The position numbers and the translations under genes were made by a program. Of a stretch of 49,058 bases of DNA, positions 32,605 to 42,083 are shown piece after piece; the stretch's first letter is position 1, and every line of letters starts with the position of its first letter. The DNA is from a bacterium (lineage in GTDB: Bacteria; Thermodesulfobiota; Thermodesulfobiia; Thermodesulfobiales; Thermodesulfobiaceae): contig JAJXTU010000005.1 of the NCBI GenBank assembly GCA_021783475.1, positions 1-49,058 on the forward strand, written 5' to 3'. The notes beneath the pieces were generated by a model that had not been told where the DNA came from, did no database searches, and was given only the letters and a program-made list of their open reading frames with translations.

Positions 32605-34662
32605 ATGGGGAAAACTATCAAAGCAATCAGTTTGGCTTCTCATGTTGGGGCAGGAAAAACATCATTAACTGAGGCACTTTTGTTTCATGCAAAGAAGATT
32701 TCAAGATTAGGATCTGTGGATTCAGGGAATACTATTACTGATTATGATGCTGAAGAAATAAGAAGAAAAATGACCCTTGCTCTTTCCGTGGTGAGTTTTG
32801 AAGAAGAAAACACAAAATATAATATTATTGACACTCCGGGTTTTTTTGATTTTGAAAGCGATGTAATAGCGGCAGAGACTGTTTCTGATGGTTTAGTCTT
32901 AGTTCTAAACGCTACGAGCGGCCTTGAGGTGGGGATTGAGAAGATTTTAAAAAGGTTAAGGATGAACCCAAAACCCTTTATGGTGGTTGTGAACAAAATG
33001 GATAAAGATGGATCGGACTTCTTTAACGCTCTTGACGCTCTCAGATCGAAGTCTTTAGGTTTTAACATAGCTTGTATGTATCTGCCTTTTGGCAATGCGG
33101 GTGAATTTAAGGGAATGGTTCATGTAATGAGCAAGAAGAGCATCGTCTTTGATGGCGATTTCAAATTTCACATTGAAGACGCCTATCCAGAAGAGTTGGA
33201 ATCAAAAATAGAAGAAGAACAAGAGAGATTAAAAGAGTCTGCAGCAGAAGGTGATGATGCTATATTAGAAAAATATCTTGCAGGCGAAGACCTAAGCGAA
33301 GAAGAAATTGTTTCAAGTTTGAAAAATGCTGTAAAACAGGGAAAAACAGCCTTAGTATTGCCTATTTCTTCTGTTAAGGGTTATGGTATAGCGCAATTGG
33401 TCAGGGCATTTGGATATTATTTTCCTGATTATAGTGAGAGGGAAAACCTGGAACTCTATTCTGAGGATGGCAAAAAGGCATTTCAGATTGGAGATGATTC
33501 TGAGCCAATAATACAAGTTTTTAAAACTGTTCTTGACCCATTTGTCGGGAAGCTCAGCTTCGCAAGAATATTAAATGGCTCATATAAAGCTGACCCAGTT
33601 TTATATAACATAACAAAACAGCAGGAAGAAAGGATAGCAGCAGTAAGCTTTCCTTTTGGAAAAGAACCAAGTATCACTAAAGAAGCTGGCTGTGGTGACA
33701 TAATAACATTTTCAAAACTCCAAATTTCTACCACTAATGATACTCTTTCAAGATCAAAGATAAAATATGAACCTAAAAAAATAGAATTTCCAAAACCATC
33801 TTTTTATATGGGAGTCTATCCTAAAGTAAAAGGTGATGAAGATAAATTGGGTTCTGCTATTATAAAGTTCATCGAAGAAGATCCATCTATGTTCTATGGA
33901 AAGAGTTCAGAGACAGGTGAGTTTTTGCTTGGTGGATTAGGAGATATTCAGATGGACGTTCTTATGGAAAAAGTTAAAAGAAGGTTTAAAGTAGAGGGCA
34001 GTCTTGTAAAACCAAGGGTTGCTTACAGAGAGTCTATCAAGCTTTCTGTAGAGGCAGAGGGCAAGCACAAAAAACAAACTGGCGGTCATGGTCAATATGG
34101 TCATGTTGTAGTAAAATTCGATCCTATTGGATATGAGGAAGAATTTATATTTGAGAGTCAAATTGTTGGCGGAGTTGTTCCAAAGCAATATGTTCCTGCT
34201 GTAGAAAAGGGCCTGCGTGAAGTTTTAAATAGCGGGCATCTTGCGGGCTATCCTGTGGTAGGTCTCAAGGCAACCTTGATAGACGGATCTTATCATGATG
34301 TAGATTCCAATGAGCTGTCCTTTAAGATGGCTGCACACCTTGCGTTTAAGAAGGCTATGGAAAAGGCAAGGCCAGTATTGCTCGAACCAATTAACTATAT
34401 TGAAGTTACTGTCCCAAAGGATTTTACAGGCGATGTAATGGGAGACTTAAATTCCAAAAGAGGCAGGATTCAAGGAATGGACTCTATTAACGATTCCGAA
34501 ACTCTTATAAAGGCGTATGTTCCTCAAAGTGAAATTGTTAGCTATGCTATGGATCTTAGATCGATAACCCAGGGAAGAGGATCTTTTGTTACCAAATTCG
34601 ATCACTTTGAAGAGGCTCCTCCCGTTATAGCAGACAAGGTTATTAAGGAATCTAACGCCTAA
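32605..34662 (+). CDS. Elongation factor G-like protein (EF-G paralogue)
   Basis: 685 residues with all five EF-G domains. G1 is HVGAGKTS (13-20) in place of AHIDAGKTT; G2 is replaced by RKMTLALSV; G3 reads DTPGFFDF (76-83), so the His that activates water in translational GTPases is Phe80; G4 NKMD (130-133) is normal. Domain IV has KKQTGGHGQYGHV, and the domain V helix pair is present. This is the EF-G-like (FusA2-type) branch, whose role is not settled. It is not the housekeeping EF-G: no rpsL, rpsG or tuf is nearby. The SD is AAAGGGATGG. Confidence 0.88.
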   Translation: MGKTIKAISLASHVGAGKTSLTEALLFHAKKISRLGSVDSGNTITDYDAEEIRRKMTLALSVVSFEEENTKYNIIDTPGFFDFESDVIAAETVSDGLVLVLNATSGLEVGIEKILKRLRMNPKPFMVVVNKMDKDGSDFFNALDALRSKSLGFNIACMYLPFGNAGEFKGMVHVMSKKSIVFDGDFKFHIEDAYPEELESKIEEEQERLKESAAEGDDAILEKYLAGEDLSEEEIVSSLKNAVKQGKTALVLPISSVKGYGIAQLVRAFGYYFPDYSERENLELYSEDGKKAFQIGDDSEPIIQVFKTVLDPFVGKLSFARILNGSYKADPVLYNITKQQEERIAAVSFPFGKEPSITKEAGCGDIITFSKLQISTTNDTLSRSKIKYEPKKIEFPKPSFYMGVYPKVKGDEDKLGSAIIKFIEEDPSMFYGKSSETGEFLLGGLGDIQMDVLMEKVKRRFKVEGSLVKPRVAYRESIKLSVEAEGKHKKQTGGHGQYGHVVVKFDPIGYEEEFIFESQIVGGVVPKQYVPAVEKGLREVLNSGHLAGYPVVGLKATLIDGSYHDVDSNELSFKMAAHLAFKKAMEKARPVLLEPINYIEVTVPKDFTGDVMGDLNSKRGRIQGMDSINDSETLIKAYVPQSEIVSYAMDLRSITQGRGSFVTKFDHFEEAPPVIADKVIKESNA

Positions 34663-34717
34663 AAAAATATTTAATTTTGTGTGAGGGAGCTAAAATAAAT
34701 AATAGAGAACTCAGTTC

Positions 34718-36661
34718 ATGATAGAAAAAAATAACGATCAAAGAATTTATGTTGATCAAAATATCTTTGGTAATCTTGAGAATTTAAGGGATAAGGGCTC
34801 TATGAGTTCTAGCTTCAACAATCTGGCTTTAGTCTTTGAAAGGCTTGAAAAAGAGAACTCAAGATTAAAGATGATGGAAATTCTTGCAGCGTATTTTGAA
34901 ACAATAGCTCCAGAAGACATAAAGATGGCTATTTATCTGTTATCTGGAAGAACTGGTCCTTCTTTTGACACTATTGATTTTGGAATTGGTGAAAAATTTG
35001 TTATCGAGTCCTTGTTACGAATTTATGGTGGTTTCAAGGTTGAAATTGAAGATATGTATAAGGGTTTAGGGGACCTTGGATTGGTAGCAAATAGAATTGT
35101 AAAGGAAAAAGTTAGTAGCTTAAGCCTTTACGAGGTGTTCTATTATCTTAGGGCTCTGGCTATTGTTTCGGGCCCAAATTCCCAGGACAAAAAGATAGAG
35201 CTCTTGACTGCTATTTTTGATAAGGCTACTCCTCTTGAAGCCCTTTATCTGGTTAGAATAATACTTGGCAGACTTAGATTGGGTGCTCAGGACGCTACCG
35301 TGATTGAAGCCCTCTCTTTTGCTAAGGTTAGAAGCAAGGACTTGAAACCAAAGATTGAGAAGTGCTACAACATCACTTCTGATTTAGGTTATGTGGCATA
35401 TATACTTTTTGCCAATGGCAAAAAGGCTCTTGATTCTATACACGCAATAGTTGGAAATCCCATTAGGATGGCTTTAGCAGAGAGAATGTCGAGCCCTGAA
35501 GAAATATTTAATAAGCTGGGCAGATGTATCGTGGAGCCAAAATTTGATGGTTTTAGGTGTCAGGTTCACAAAATTGGCGACAAGGTTAAGATCTACTCAA
35601 GAAATCTTGAAGATAATACCAGGATGTTTCCTGAGATTGTAGAGTCTGTTCTAAATTATTGTAATGCAAAGAACTGTATCTTTGAAGGAGAGGCAATTAG
35701 TTTCGATCCAGTGACACTTCATTTTATGCCTTTCCAGGTAACTGTCCAAAGGAAAAGAAAGCATAATATTTTGAAAGTGGCTGCAAAATTTCCGCTAAGA
35801 TTGGAAATATTCGATTTGCTTTATAAAGACGATGTTGATATTACATCATATCCCTTATTCGAGAGGAAAAGGATTTTAAAGGATACGATAAATAAAAACG
35901 ATACAATTGTAATATCTGACTCTTATGAGGTAGACAATCCTGAGATGCTAAAGAGCTTGTTTGACAAATATGTGACAGATGGTATGGAAGGGATAATGAT
36001 AAAAAAATTAGAAGGCGTATATCAGGCGGGCGCGAGAAATTTTAATTGGGTAAAGCTCAAGAGGTCTATGAAGCAATCAATCCTCTCTGACACTATAGAC
36101 GCTGTTGTTATGGGATATTTTTATGGCAAAGGCCAAAGGAACAAGCTGGGCATAGGATCGCTATTGATAGGTTTATACGATCCAGAAAAAGAATGTTTTG
36201 AAACCATAGCAAAGCTGGGCTCAGGATTTACAGAGGAAGAATGGGTCGAACTTCTTGGAAATCTTGAAGAAACAAAGACAAGTTCTATGCCTAAAAATTA
36301 TTTTTCACAGATAAATCCTGATTTCTGGGTAGAACCAAGAATAGTGGTTGAAGTTGAAGCTGATGAAATCACTGTTAGCCCAGTGCATACCGTTGGGAGA
36401 AGAGAGTTTGATGAAAATTCTATAAAAGGCTTGCCTGTTGGGAGCGGATTCGCACTAAGGTTTCCAAGAGCGAAGAAGATTAGGTATGATAAGAGCGTTT
36501 ATGACTCTACCTCTCCGGATGAAATCTTTAAATTGTGGGAAATTTCTAAAAATAAAACAAGTTTTGACAAAGATATTTCAGAAAATTCTGTGAATTTGGA
36601 TATGCAAAAGGGGGCAAATAAGCTTAAAATTAAGGGGAAAGATATAACTTTATTTGACTAA
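34718..36661 (+). CDS. ATP-dependent DNA ligase, archaeal type
   Basis: 647 residues. The DNA-binding domain is about 30-240. The nucleotidyltransferase core contains motif I KFDGFR with AMP-accepting Lys275, motif III FEGEA, IIIa LEIFDLL, motif IV EGIMIK and motif V NWVKLKRSM. The OB domain ends the protein, with SPVHTVGR and the C-terminal RFPRAKKIRYDK. All motifs are intact. Bacteria replicate with NAD-dependent LigA, so this is an extra enzyme of archaeal style. ATG 34718 has a weak SD; ATG 34802 after TAAGGG aligns better with the archaeal N-terminus, so the first 28 residues are uncertain. Confidence 0.9.
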   Translation: MIEKNNDQRIYVDQNIFGNLENLRDKGSMSSSFNNLALVFERLEKENSRLKMMEILAAYFETIAPEDIKMAIYLLSGRTGPSFDTIDFGIGEKFVIESLLRIYGGFKVEIEDMYKGLGDLGLVANRIVKEKVSSLSLYEVFYYLRALAIVSGPNSQDKKIELLTAIFDKATPLEALYLVRIILGRLRLGAQDATVIEALSFAKVRSKDLKPKIEKCYNITSDLGYVAYILFANGKKALDSIHAIVGNPIRMALAERMSSPEEIFNKLGRCIVEPKFDGFRCQVHKIGDKVKIYSRNLEDNTRMFPEIVESVLNYCNAKNCIFEGEAISFDPVTLHFMPFQVTVQRKRKHNILKVAAKFPLRLEIFDLLYKDDVDITSYPLFERKRILKDTINKNDTIVISDSYEVDNPEMLKSLFDKYVTDGMEGIMIKKLEGVYQAGARNFNWVKLKRSMKQSILSDTIDAVVMGYFYGKGQRNKLGIGSLLIGLYDPEKECFETIAKLGSGFTEEEWVELLGNLEETKTSSMPKNYFSQINPDFWVEPRIVVEVEADEITVSPVHTVGRREFDENSIKGLPVGSGFALRFPRAKKIRYDKSVYDSTSPDEIFKLWEISKNKTSFDKDISENSVNLDMQKGANKLKIKGKDITLFD

Positions 36662-36674
36662 GGAGGAATGAACA

Positions 36675-37808
36675 ATGAATAACAAGAAAGTTATATTAAT
36701 GTGCCCAGGTCCGTCTGAGGTTCATCCAGAGGTTCTTTTGGCTATGGCTAAACCAATCATTAGCCATGTAGATCCGAATTTTTTTGTATTGCTCGATCAA
36801 TTGCAGGGTCAGCTTAAAACTATATTTCAAACAGAAAATCCATGTATGCTTTTGCCTGGTACAGGGAGTTCTGGTATGGAGGCAGCTCTAATCAATTTTC
36901 TCGATCCAGGTGAAAAAGTTCTTGTGGGGGTAATTGGGCATTTTGGGGATAGAATAAGAATTATTGCAGAGAGAATTGGGTGTGATGTGAAGGTGGTTAG
37001 CGCTCCTGATGGGAAAGCCCTTGATCCCAATGACGTGGAGATGGCTATAAAAGGGTTTTCGCCTAAACTTTTTGCATGTGTACACGCTGAAACATCTACA
37101 GGGGTGATTCAGCCTCTTGAAGATATTATGAAAATATGTAAGAAATATGGCGTCTTGACACTGGTCGATACCGTCGCTTCTTTGGCAGGGGTAAATGTTC
37201 CCGTAGATGATTTGGGTATTGATATAGTTTATAGTGGTTCACAAAAGTGTCTGGGCTGCCCCCCGGGCGTGGCACCTATTAGCTTCGGTCCAAGAGCAGA
37301 GGCAGTTTTGGACACTCTTAAACCCAGGAACTATTATCTTGACCTTAGACTTATAAAAAAGTATTGGCAAGAGAGGGTCTATCATCACACGCCGCCTGTA
37401 AGTCTTTTTTATGCTTGCAATAAGGGATTCGATCTCATCATTGAAGAGGGCCTGATAAGTAGATTCGAAAGACACAGAAAAATGGGTTTAGCTCTCCAAA
37501 AAGGGCTTGAGGCTATGGGATTCAAATTTGTTGCAGAGAGAAATATCCAAAATCCAGTGGTTACTGCTGTTTACCTGCCAACAGAAATTGAGGATGTGAA
37601 ACTGAGGAAAATACTTCTCGAGGAATTTGGCATAGAAATAGCTCTTGGAATTGCTCAGCTAAAGGGAAAGATTGCTAGGTTTGGCACTATGGCTGAGTCT
37701 GCGAGACCATATAATATTCTTTATCTTTTAAGTGCGCTTGAAAATATTTTCAAACGTTATGGTATATTTAAGGAATCTGGTGTAGAGGTTGCATCAAGCA
37801 TGCTTTAA
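36675..37808 (+). CDS. Class V aminotransferase (alanine/serine-glyoxylate type)
   Basis: 377 residues, fold type I PLP enzyme. PGPSEVHPEVLLAM opens the family; PGTGSSGMEAAL binds the cofactor phosphate; HAETSTGV, DTVASLAG and SGSQKCLGCPPG follow, the last with the Schiff-base lysine. HHTPPVSLFYA is the conserved substrate-side loop. It should transfer amino groups between alanine, serine or a similar donor and glyoxylate or pyruvate. TAAGGAGGAATG precedes ATG 36675, 13 nt after the ligase stop, so the genes are co-transcribed although unrelated in role. Confidence 0.87.
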   Translation: MNNKKVILMCPGPSEVHPEVLLAMAKPIISHVDPNFFVLLDQLQGQLKTIFQTENPCMLLPGTGSSGMEAALINFLDPGEKVLVGVIGHFGDRIRIIAERIGCDVKVVSAPDGKALDPNDVEMAIKGFSPKLFACVHAETSTGVIQPLEDIMKICKKYGVLTLVDTVASLAGVNVPVDDLGIDIVYSGSQKCLGCPPGVAPISFGPRAEAVLDTLKPRNYYLDLRLIKKYWQERVYHHTPPVSLFYACNKGFDLIIEEGLISRFERHRKMGLALQKGLEAMGFKFVAERNIQNPVVTAVYLPTEIEDVKLRKILLEEFGIEIALGIAQLKGKIARFGTMAESARPYNILYLLSALENIFKRYGIFKESGVEVASSML

Positions 37809-37882
37809 ATATTTTTATTGGAGATCAAAAATTGTTTATGAAAAATTTCTTGATTAGTTTTTAAGGACAGTGAGCAGATTTA

Positions 37883-40519
37883 TTGTTATTAATTGAAAAA
37901 TTTAAGATGTTTTTGAACTATTTAAAACGCATTTGGGCAGGGCTCAAGCTTTATAAAAAGATGAGCCTTGTTTTTGTTGCGATATCTTTTTTCATAATCT
38001 TCTTAAATATCATCTTTATGGCATACGATCAAGCACTTGATTACAGAGAGTTTATGGATACTAACTTTAACAGTGTTTTGGAGATTGAATCGAATTTTAT
38101 AAATTCTAAAGTCTCAAACGATATCTTGCTTCCTATGAACGATCTAAGCTTGAATTTGGGCAAGGTGAATCTTGACAAGGGCTCCTATGATAGCCTGGAG
38201 CAATTTTTGGCAAATAACCAGGCTTTTGATTCAATTTTGGTTTCAGACACAAAGGGAAATGTGGTTTTCGCTCTAAATAAAGAAAACGGAGTTATACCCC
38301 ACCACGAGAATATTGCAGAGAGACCTTACTTCAAAAGCGTATCAGAAAAAAAATCATTTGTTATGTTTGGCCCTGTACAATATGATTCTGAGAATATGGT
38401 TATCGCGGCATATCCGATATTTACACAGAGAGGCAATATTGAGGGCTTTATAATAACTGCTATATCCTTTAAATGGTTTGATTATTTATCAGATGAAATA
38501 AACAAGGGCATTAGCGCGCCATTTAAGTTCTTTATTGTCTCAGGGGATAGGGATTCTATAAGCCTAAGTCATCCTATCCAATTCAACTTTTCTGTGGAAA
38601 ACTTCTTTGACAAAAAGTTTTTTAAAACCAAGATCGATGGCTCTCAATTTACAATGTTTTCAAGAGGCATTATACATACTCCCTTTTTTATTATTGGCGG
38701 ATATCCTGATCATGAAATAGCCGATAAAATCGAAAGGTTAATCTTGAACTCCTTGTTTCCCATGTTTATATTGCTCCTTTTGGCCGGATATTTTGGTTTG
38801 TTTGTAGGCAAATACTTATCGGCTTCATTGGAACAATTGACAAGTGAGGCTGAAAGGATTTCAAAAAATCCAATATCAGGCGAGGCTTTTACAATTTTTG
38901 AAGGCAGGGATGAAATTGCAAGACTCTCTTTTTCGCTCCAGATTATGCTTGATGAATTTTATGCTACTCAGCAACAGCTAAAAGCTACAGAGGAAGACAG
39001 TAGATTCGTAGCTCAAAACAACTCTGTTTTGATGAAGGTAGCATCTTATATCAATAGTTTTGATTCAAAGGATGAGGTAACCGATAAGGCTATTGATCAA
39101 ATAAAAGAATTGACAGGAGCAAGCGTTGCAATGTTGTATCTATTGGACTCGTGCGGCCAAAATTTAGTGATAGATAATTTGGTGGGTGATATTGATGATA
39201 ATCTTTCTTCGATGCTCAATAGGCTGGAAATATTAAACTTTTGGGTTGGACAGGTATTTCTGGACAAAAAAGTTTCGGTTGTCTTTGATTTAAGAACCAA
39301 TCCTGTATTGAAATACTCAGACGAGATACTAAAAAATGGCTATTATTCTGTAATTTGTTCTCCTTTAAATTCAAAAGAGATGCCTATTGGAGCTATCTTA
39401 TTGTTATTTAACAAGCCATTTGTGTTTCAGTCGGAACAAAGAGAATTCTTGATAAGGGTGTCTGATATGCTTTCTTTATATTTATCCAGGGTGGAAAGGG
39501 AAGAAAGGCTAGAAGACTCTACCGAAATGAATTTTTATTTTAGGGATATCTCAATAAGACTATCTGGAATGGAGACTATCGAGGATACAATTAATTTAGC
39601 GATTAACTTTCTTGTTGACAATTTGAGTTTTGTATCAGACGCAAGATGCGTTTATTTTAATGATGAAACATCTTATAACGACTCATCAGAGTCTTGTATC
39701 TATTCTACGCCATTTGATAAATTTAAAATTTTACCTGTTAAAAAAATAAGTTGCCCGAAACTTCCATATGATGCTGTAAGAATAGCGATAATGCCTTTAG
39801 CTCTATACTCAAAACCATTCGCCAACATTATTATTTATATAAGGCCTTTTGATATGAGGATAGTGCACTCTGAATTCTTTATGAATTTAAATGATATGTT
39901 AAATCAGAAAATAGGAATTACTTATTCTATTCAACACTCAAAAGATCTATATAAAGAGGCTCTTGAGAGTATTGCACAATCGCTAGACGCAAGAGATCCA
40001 TTTTCTGCAAAACACTCAAAAAGAGTTAGCGCGTTTTCGGTGAGATTTGGGAAATATTTGAAACTTGACAAGAAAGACGTAGATGTCCTTGGTTTTGGCG
40101 CCCTCCTACACGATATTGGCAAGGTTGGAATCCCTGATAGCATACTTAAGAAGCCAGGGAAGCTAACCCAGACAGAGTATCAATTAATGCGAACGCATCC
40201 TATAGTCGGTTATAATATATTAAAATCTATAAAAGATGATTTTATGCCGGGACTTTTAGAGATCATCTTGTATCATCATGAAAGATATGATGGGAAGGGC
40301 TATCTATACGGTCTTAAGAGCGAGGAAATTCCATTCCTTGCAAAACTGGTTTCCATTGCTGACTCTTTTGAAGCTATGACTTCTGATAGACCATATAGAA
40401 AGGGGATGAGTCAAGATGACGCGCTTGCTGAGATCAGCAGGTGTTCTGGTACTCAATTTGACCCCTATCTTGCACAAAAATTTATTATGATGATTTCTCA
40501 AAACGATGATGAGATCTAA
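37883..40519 (+). CDS. Membrane sensor with HAMP, GAF and HD-GYP-like output domain
   Basis: 878 residues. A membrane helix lies at about 27-48, an extracytoplasmic dCache-like sensor at about 50-280, and a second helix at about 290-312. A HAMP linker, a GAF domain (about 380-530) and a less clear domain (545-690) precede the HD-GYP region (about 690-878). That region has ALLHDIGKVGIP and HHERYDGKGYLYGL, so the GYP proline is Leu808. The HD metal ligands are kept. It likely senses an outside signal and changes c-di-GMP. The start is uncertain: TTG 37883 has a distant AAGGA; ATG 37907 is possible. Confidence 0.82.
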   Translation: MLLIEKFKMFLNYLKRIWAGLKLYKKMSLVFVAISFFIIFLNIIFMAYDQALDYREFMDTNFNSVLEIESNFINSKVSNDILLPMNDLSLNLGKVNLDKGSYDSLEQFLANNQAFDSILVSDTKGNVVFALNKENGVIPHHENIAERPYFKSVSEKKSFVMFGPVQYDSENMVIAAYPIFTQRGNIEGFIITAISFKWFDYLSDEINKGISAPFKFFIVSGDRDSISLSHPIQFNFSVENFFDKKFFKTKIDGSQFTMFSRGIIHTPFFIIGGYPDHEIADKIERLILNSLFPMFILLLLAGYFGLFVGKYLSASLEQLTSEAERISKNPISGEAFTIFEGRDEIARLSFSLQIMLDEFYATQQQLKATEEDSRFVAQNNSVLMKVASYINSFDSKDEVTDKAIDQIKELTGASVAMLYLLDSCGQNLVIDNLVGDIDDNLSSMLNRLEILNFWVGQVFLDKKVSVVFDLRTNPVLKYSDEILKNGYYSVICSPLNSKEMPIGAILLLFNKPFVFQSEQREFLIRVSDMLSLYLSRVEREERLEDSTEMNFYFRDISIRLSGMETIEDTINLAINFLVDNLSFVSDARCVYFNDETSYNDSSESCIYSTPFDKFKILPVKKISCPKLPYDAVRIAIMPLALYSKPFANIIIYIRPFDMRIVHSEFFMNLNDMLNQKIGITYSIQHSKDLYKEALESIAQSLDARDPFSAKHSKRVSAFSVRFGKYLKLDKKDVDVLGFGALLHDIGKVGIPDSILKKPGKLTQTEYQLMRTHPIVGYNILKSIKDDFMPGLLEIILYHHERYDGKGYLYGLKSEEIPFLAKLVSIADSFEAMTSDRPYRKGMSQDDALAEISRCSGTQFDPYLAQKFIMMISQNDDEI

Positions 40520-40578
40520 TGCTAAACTCCGATTGTATTAACCTGTATTTTTGATATCAAATTTAAAAGGAGGGCAAT

Positions 40579-41022
40579 GTGACTTACAGTTTGTTTAAAT
40601 TAACAAGAAAAAGTGTGATATTTACTTTTTGTCTTGCCTTTTTTCTTGGTATTTTACTTTTTTCTACGAATGCATATGCCTTTAAGGTTGTCGATCAGGG
40701 AATATCTAAAATGGCTCCGAACAGTCAAGACTCAAACAATTTTGAGAAACTAACTGAGTTTCCACAAGACTGGCCTATTGTTTACTATTGGGTAAAATAC
40801 ACTGACGCATCTGTCGGGGATAAAATAGTGGCAAAATTTCAATATATAGATCAAGAGCCGACTACCTTTTCTGAAGTTTCTGATGTAGCAGATAAAGCTT
40901 CTGAGTTGTGGATTGTTCACACAGCCCTAAACCCAGGGAAAAGTTGGCCAAAAGGTAAGTATGAGGTTGTCCTGTTAGTAAACGATAAAGAAGTATCTAC
41001 ACTTGAATATGAGGTGAAATGA
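40579..41022 (+). CDS. Secreted protein of unknown function
   Basis: 147 residues. The positively charged N-terminus and a hydrophobic stretch (about 13-30) end in NAYA-FK, a good signal-peptidase site after residue 34. The mature part is about 113 residues, probably all beta: WVKYTDASVGDKIVAKFQYI and then GKSWPKGKYEVVLLVNDKEV look like an Ig-like fold. I do not recognise a family. GTG 40579 follows AGGAGGG; an overlapping ATG is out of frame. It is one base from the YchF-like gene, so the two are coupled. Confidence 0.7.
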   Translation: MTYSLFKLTRKSVIFTFCLAFFLGILLFSTNAYAFKVVDQGISKMAPNSQDSNNFEKLTEFPQDWPIVYYWVKYTDASVGDKIVAKFQYIDQEPTTFSEVSDVADKASELWIVHTALNPGKSWPKGKYEVVLLVNDKEVSTLEYEVK

Positions 41023-41023
41023 A

Positions 41024-42070
41024 TTGGTTGGAATAACTGCCTTTCCTTTTTCTGGTAAATCTACAGTAATAAATCTTCTTCTCAAGAGGGGAAACAACTT
41101 AAAGTCTGAAAACGAGGGAAGGATAACTGTTCCTGATGAGAGGATTGAAATACTGAGTAAAATTTTCGAGCCACTTAAAAAGACTCCTGCTTTTATATCC
41201 ATAAAAGAGCTGTCCGCATTCGATATGAGAAAGAAAGTAGAATCCTCTCTAATAAATGACTTGAAAAATTCAGATGTTATTTCTTTTGTAGCAAGGTCTT
41301 TTGACGTTTCGTTATATCCATATATATACCCTGATATAGATCCAAAGAGAGACATTAGAAAGTTTTTGGATGAACTTATTATTGAAGATATTGCAATTGC
41401 TGAAAAAAGAATAAGAACTGGCACAAAAGGTCTGAAAAAAAGTAGCCAGGAAGAGAGAGAAATAGAAATATTAAAAAAAGTACTGCCAATATTAGAAGAT
41501 GGAAAACTTTTTAGGGATATAGATCTGTCAGATGAAGATCTTGCCTGTCTAAAACATTATGCATTTCTAACGCTGAAACCCTTTCTTCTATTGTTGAATA
41601 TCGGTGAGGAGGACCTATCCAATACTCTTCAGATTGAAGACGATTTTGCTAAATACTTAGGAAACAACACCCAGGTGCTCGCTCTTTCTGCTAAGTTAGA
41701 AGAAGAGCTGTCATTACTTGAGATAGATGAGGCAAGAGAAATATTATCGAGTTATGGTTTAGAAAATTTTGGTTTGGCAAGATTTATTCGTGCGTGTTAC
41801 GATCTCTTGGGCTACATGACCTTTTTTACCGTAGGCAAGGATGAGGTTAGGGCATGGCAGATAAGGAAGGGCTCGAATGCCCTTGAGGCTGCAGGGAGAA
41901 TACACTCCGATATTGCAAGAGGATTTATTCGCGCAGAAGTTATTTCATATCAAGATTTTATAGACTCTGGTTCAATGAATGAGGCTAAGAAAAGGGGCCT
42001 TTTAAGACTGGAAGGCAAAGAATATATGGTAAAAGATGGCGACATACTTCATGTCAGATTTAATATTTAA
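41024..42070 (+). CDS. YchF/OLA1-like protein with degenerate G domain (DUF933 C-terminus)
   Basis: 348 residues. The start GITAFPFSGKSTVINLL and the C-terminal DUF933/TGS part (FFTVGKDEVRAWQIRKGSNALEAAG in overlapping pieces, then DGDILHVRFNI) match YchF. The middle does not: the first Gly of the P-loop is Ala, the DIAGL G3 motif is absent (KELSAFD), and G4 is not NKxD-like (NIGEED). It is therefore a YchF paralogue whose nucleotide binding is probably altered or lost. TTG 41024 follows GAGGTGA. It is one base after the secreted-protein gene and 13 nt before a UPF0280 gene. Confidence 0.78.
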   Translation: MVGITAFPFSGKSTVINLLLKRGNNLKSENEGRITVPDERIEILSKIFEPLKKTPAFISIKELSAFDMRKKVESSLINDLKNSDVISFVARSFDVSLYPYIYPDIDPKRDIRKFLDELIIEDIAIAEKRIRTGTKGLKKSSQEEREIEILKKVLPILEDGKLFRDIDLSDEDLACLKHYAFLTLKPFLLLLNIGEEDLSNTLQIEDDFAKYLGNNTQVLALSAKLEEELSLLEIDEAREILSSYGLENFGLARFIRACYDLLGYMTFFTVGKDEVRAWQIRKGSNALEAAGRIHSDIARGFIRAEVISYQDFIDSGSMNEAKKRGLLRLEGKEYMVKDGDILHVRFNI

Positions 42071-42083
42071 GTAAAACAAGATT

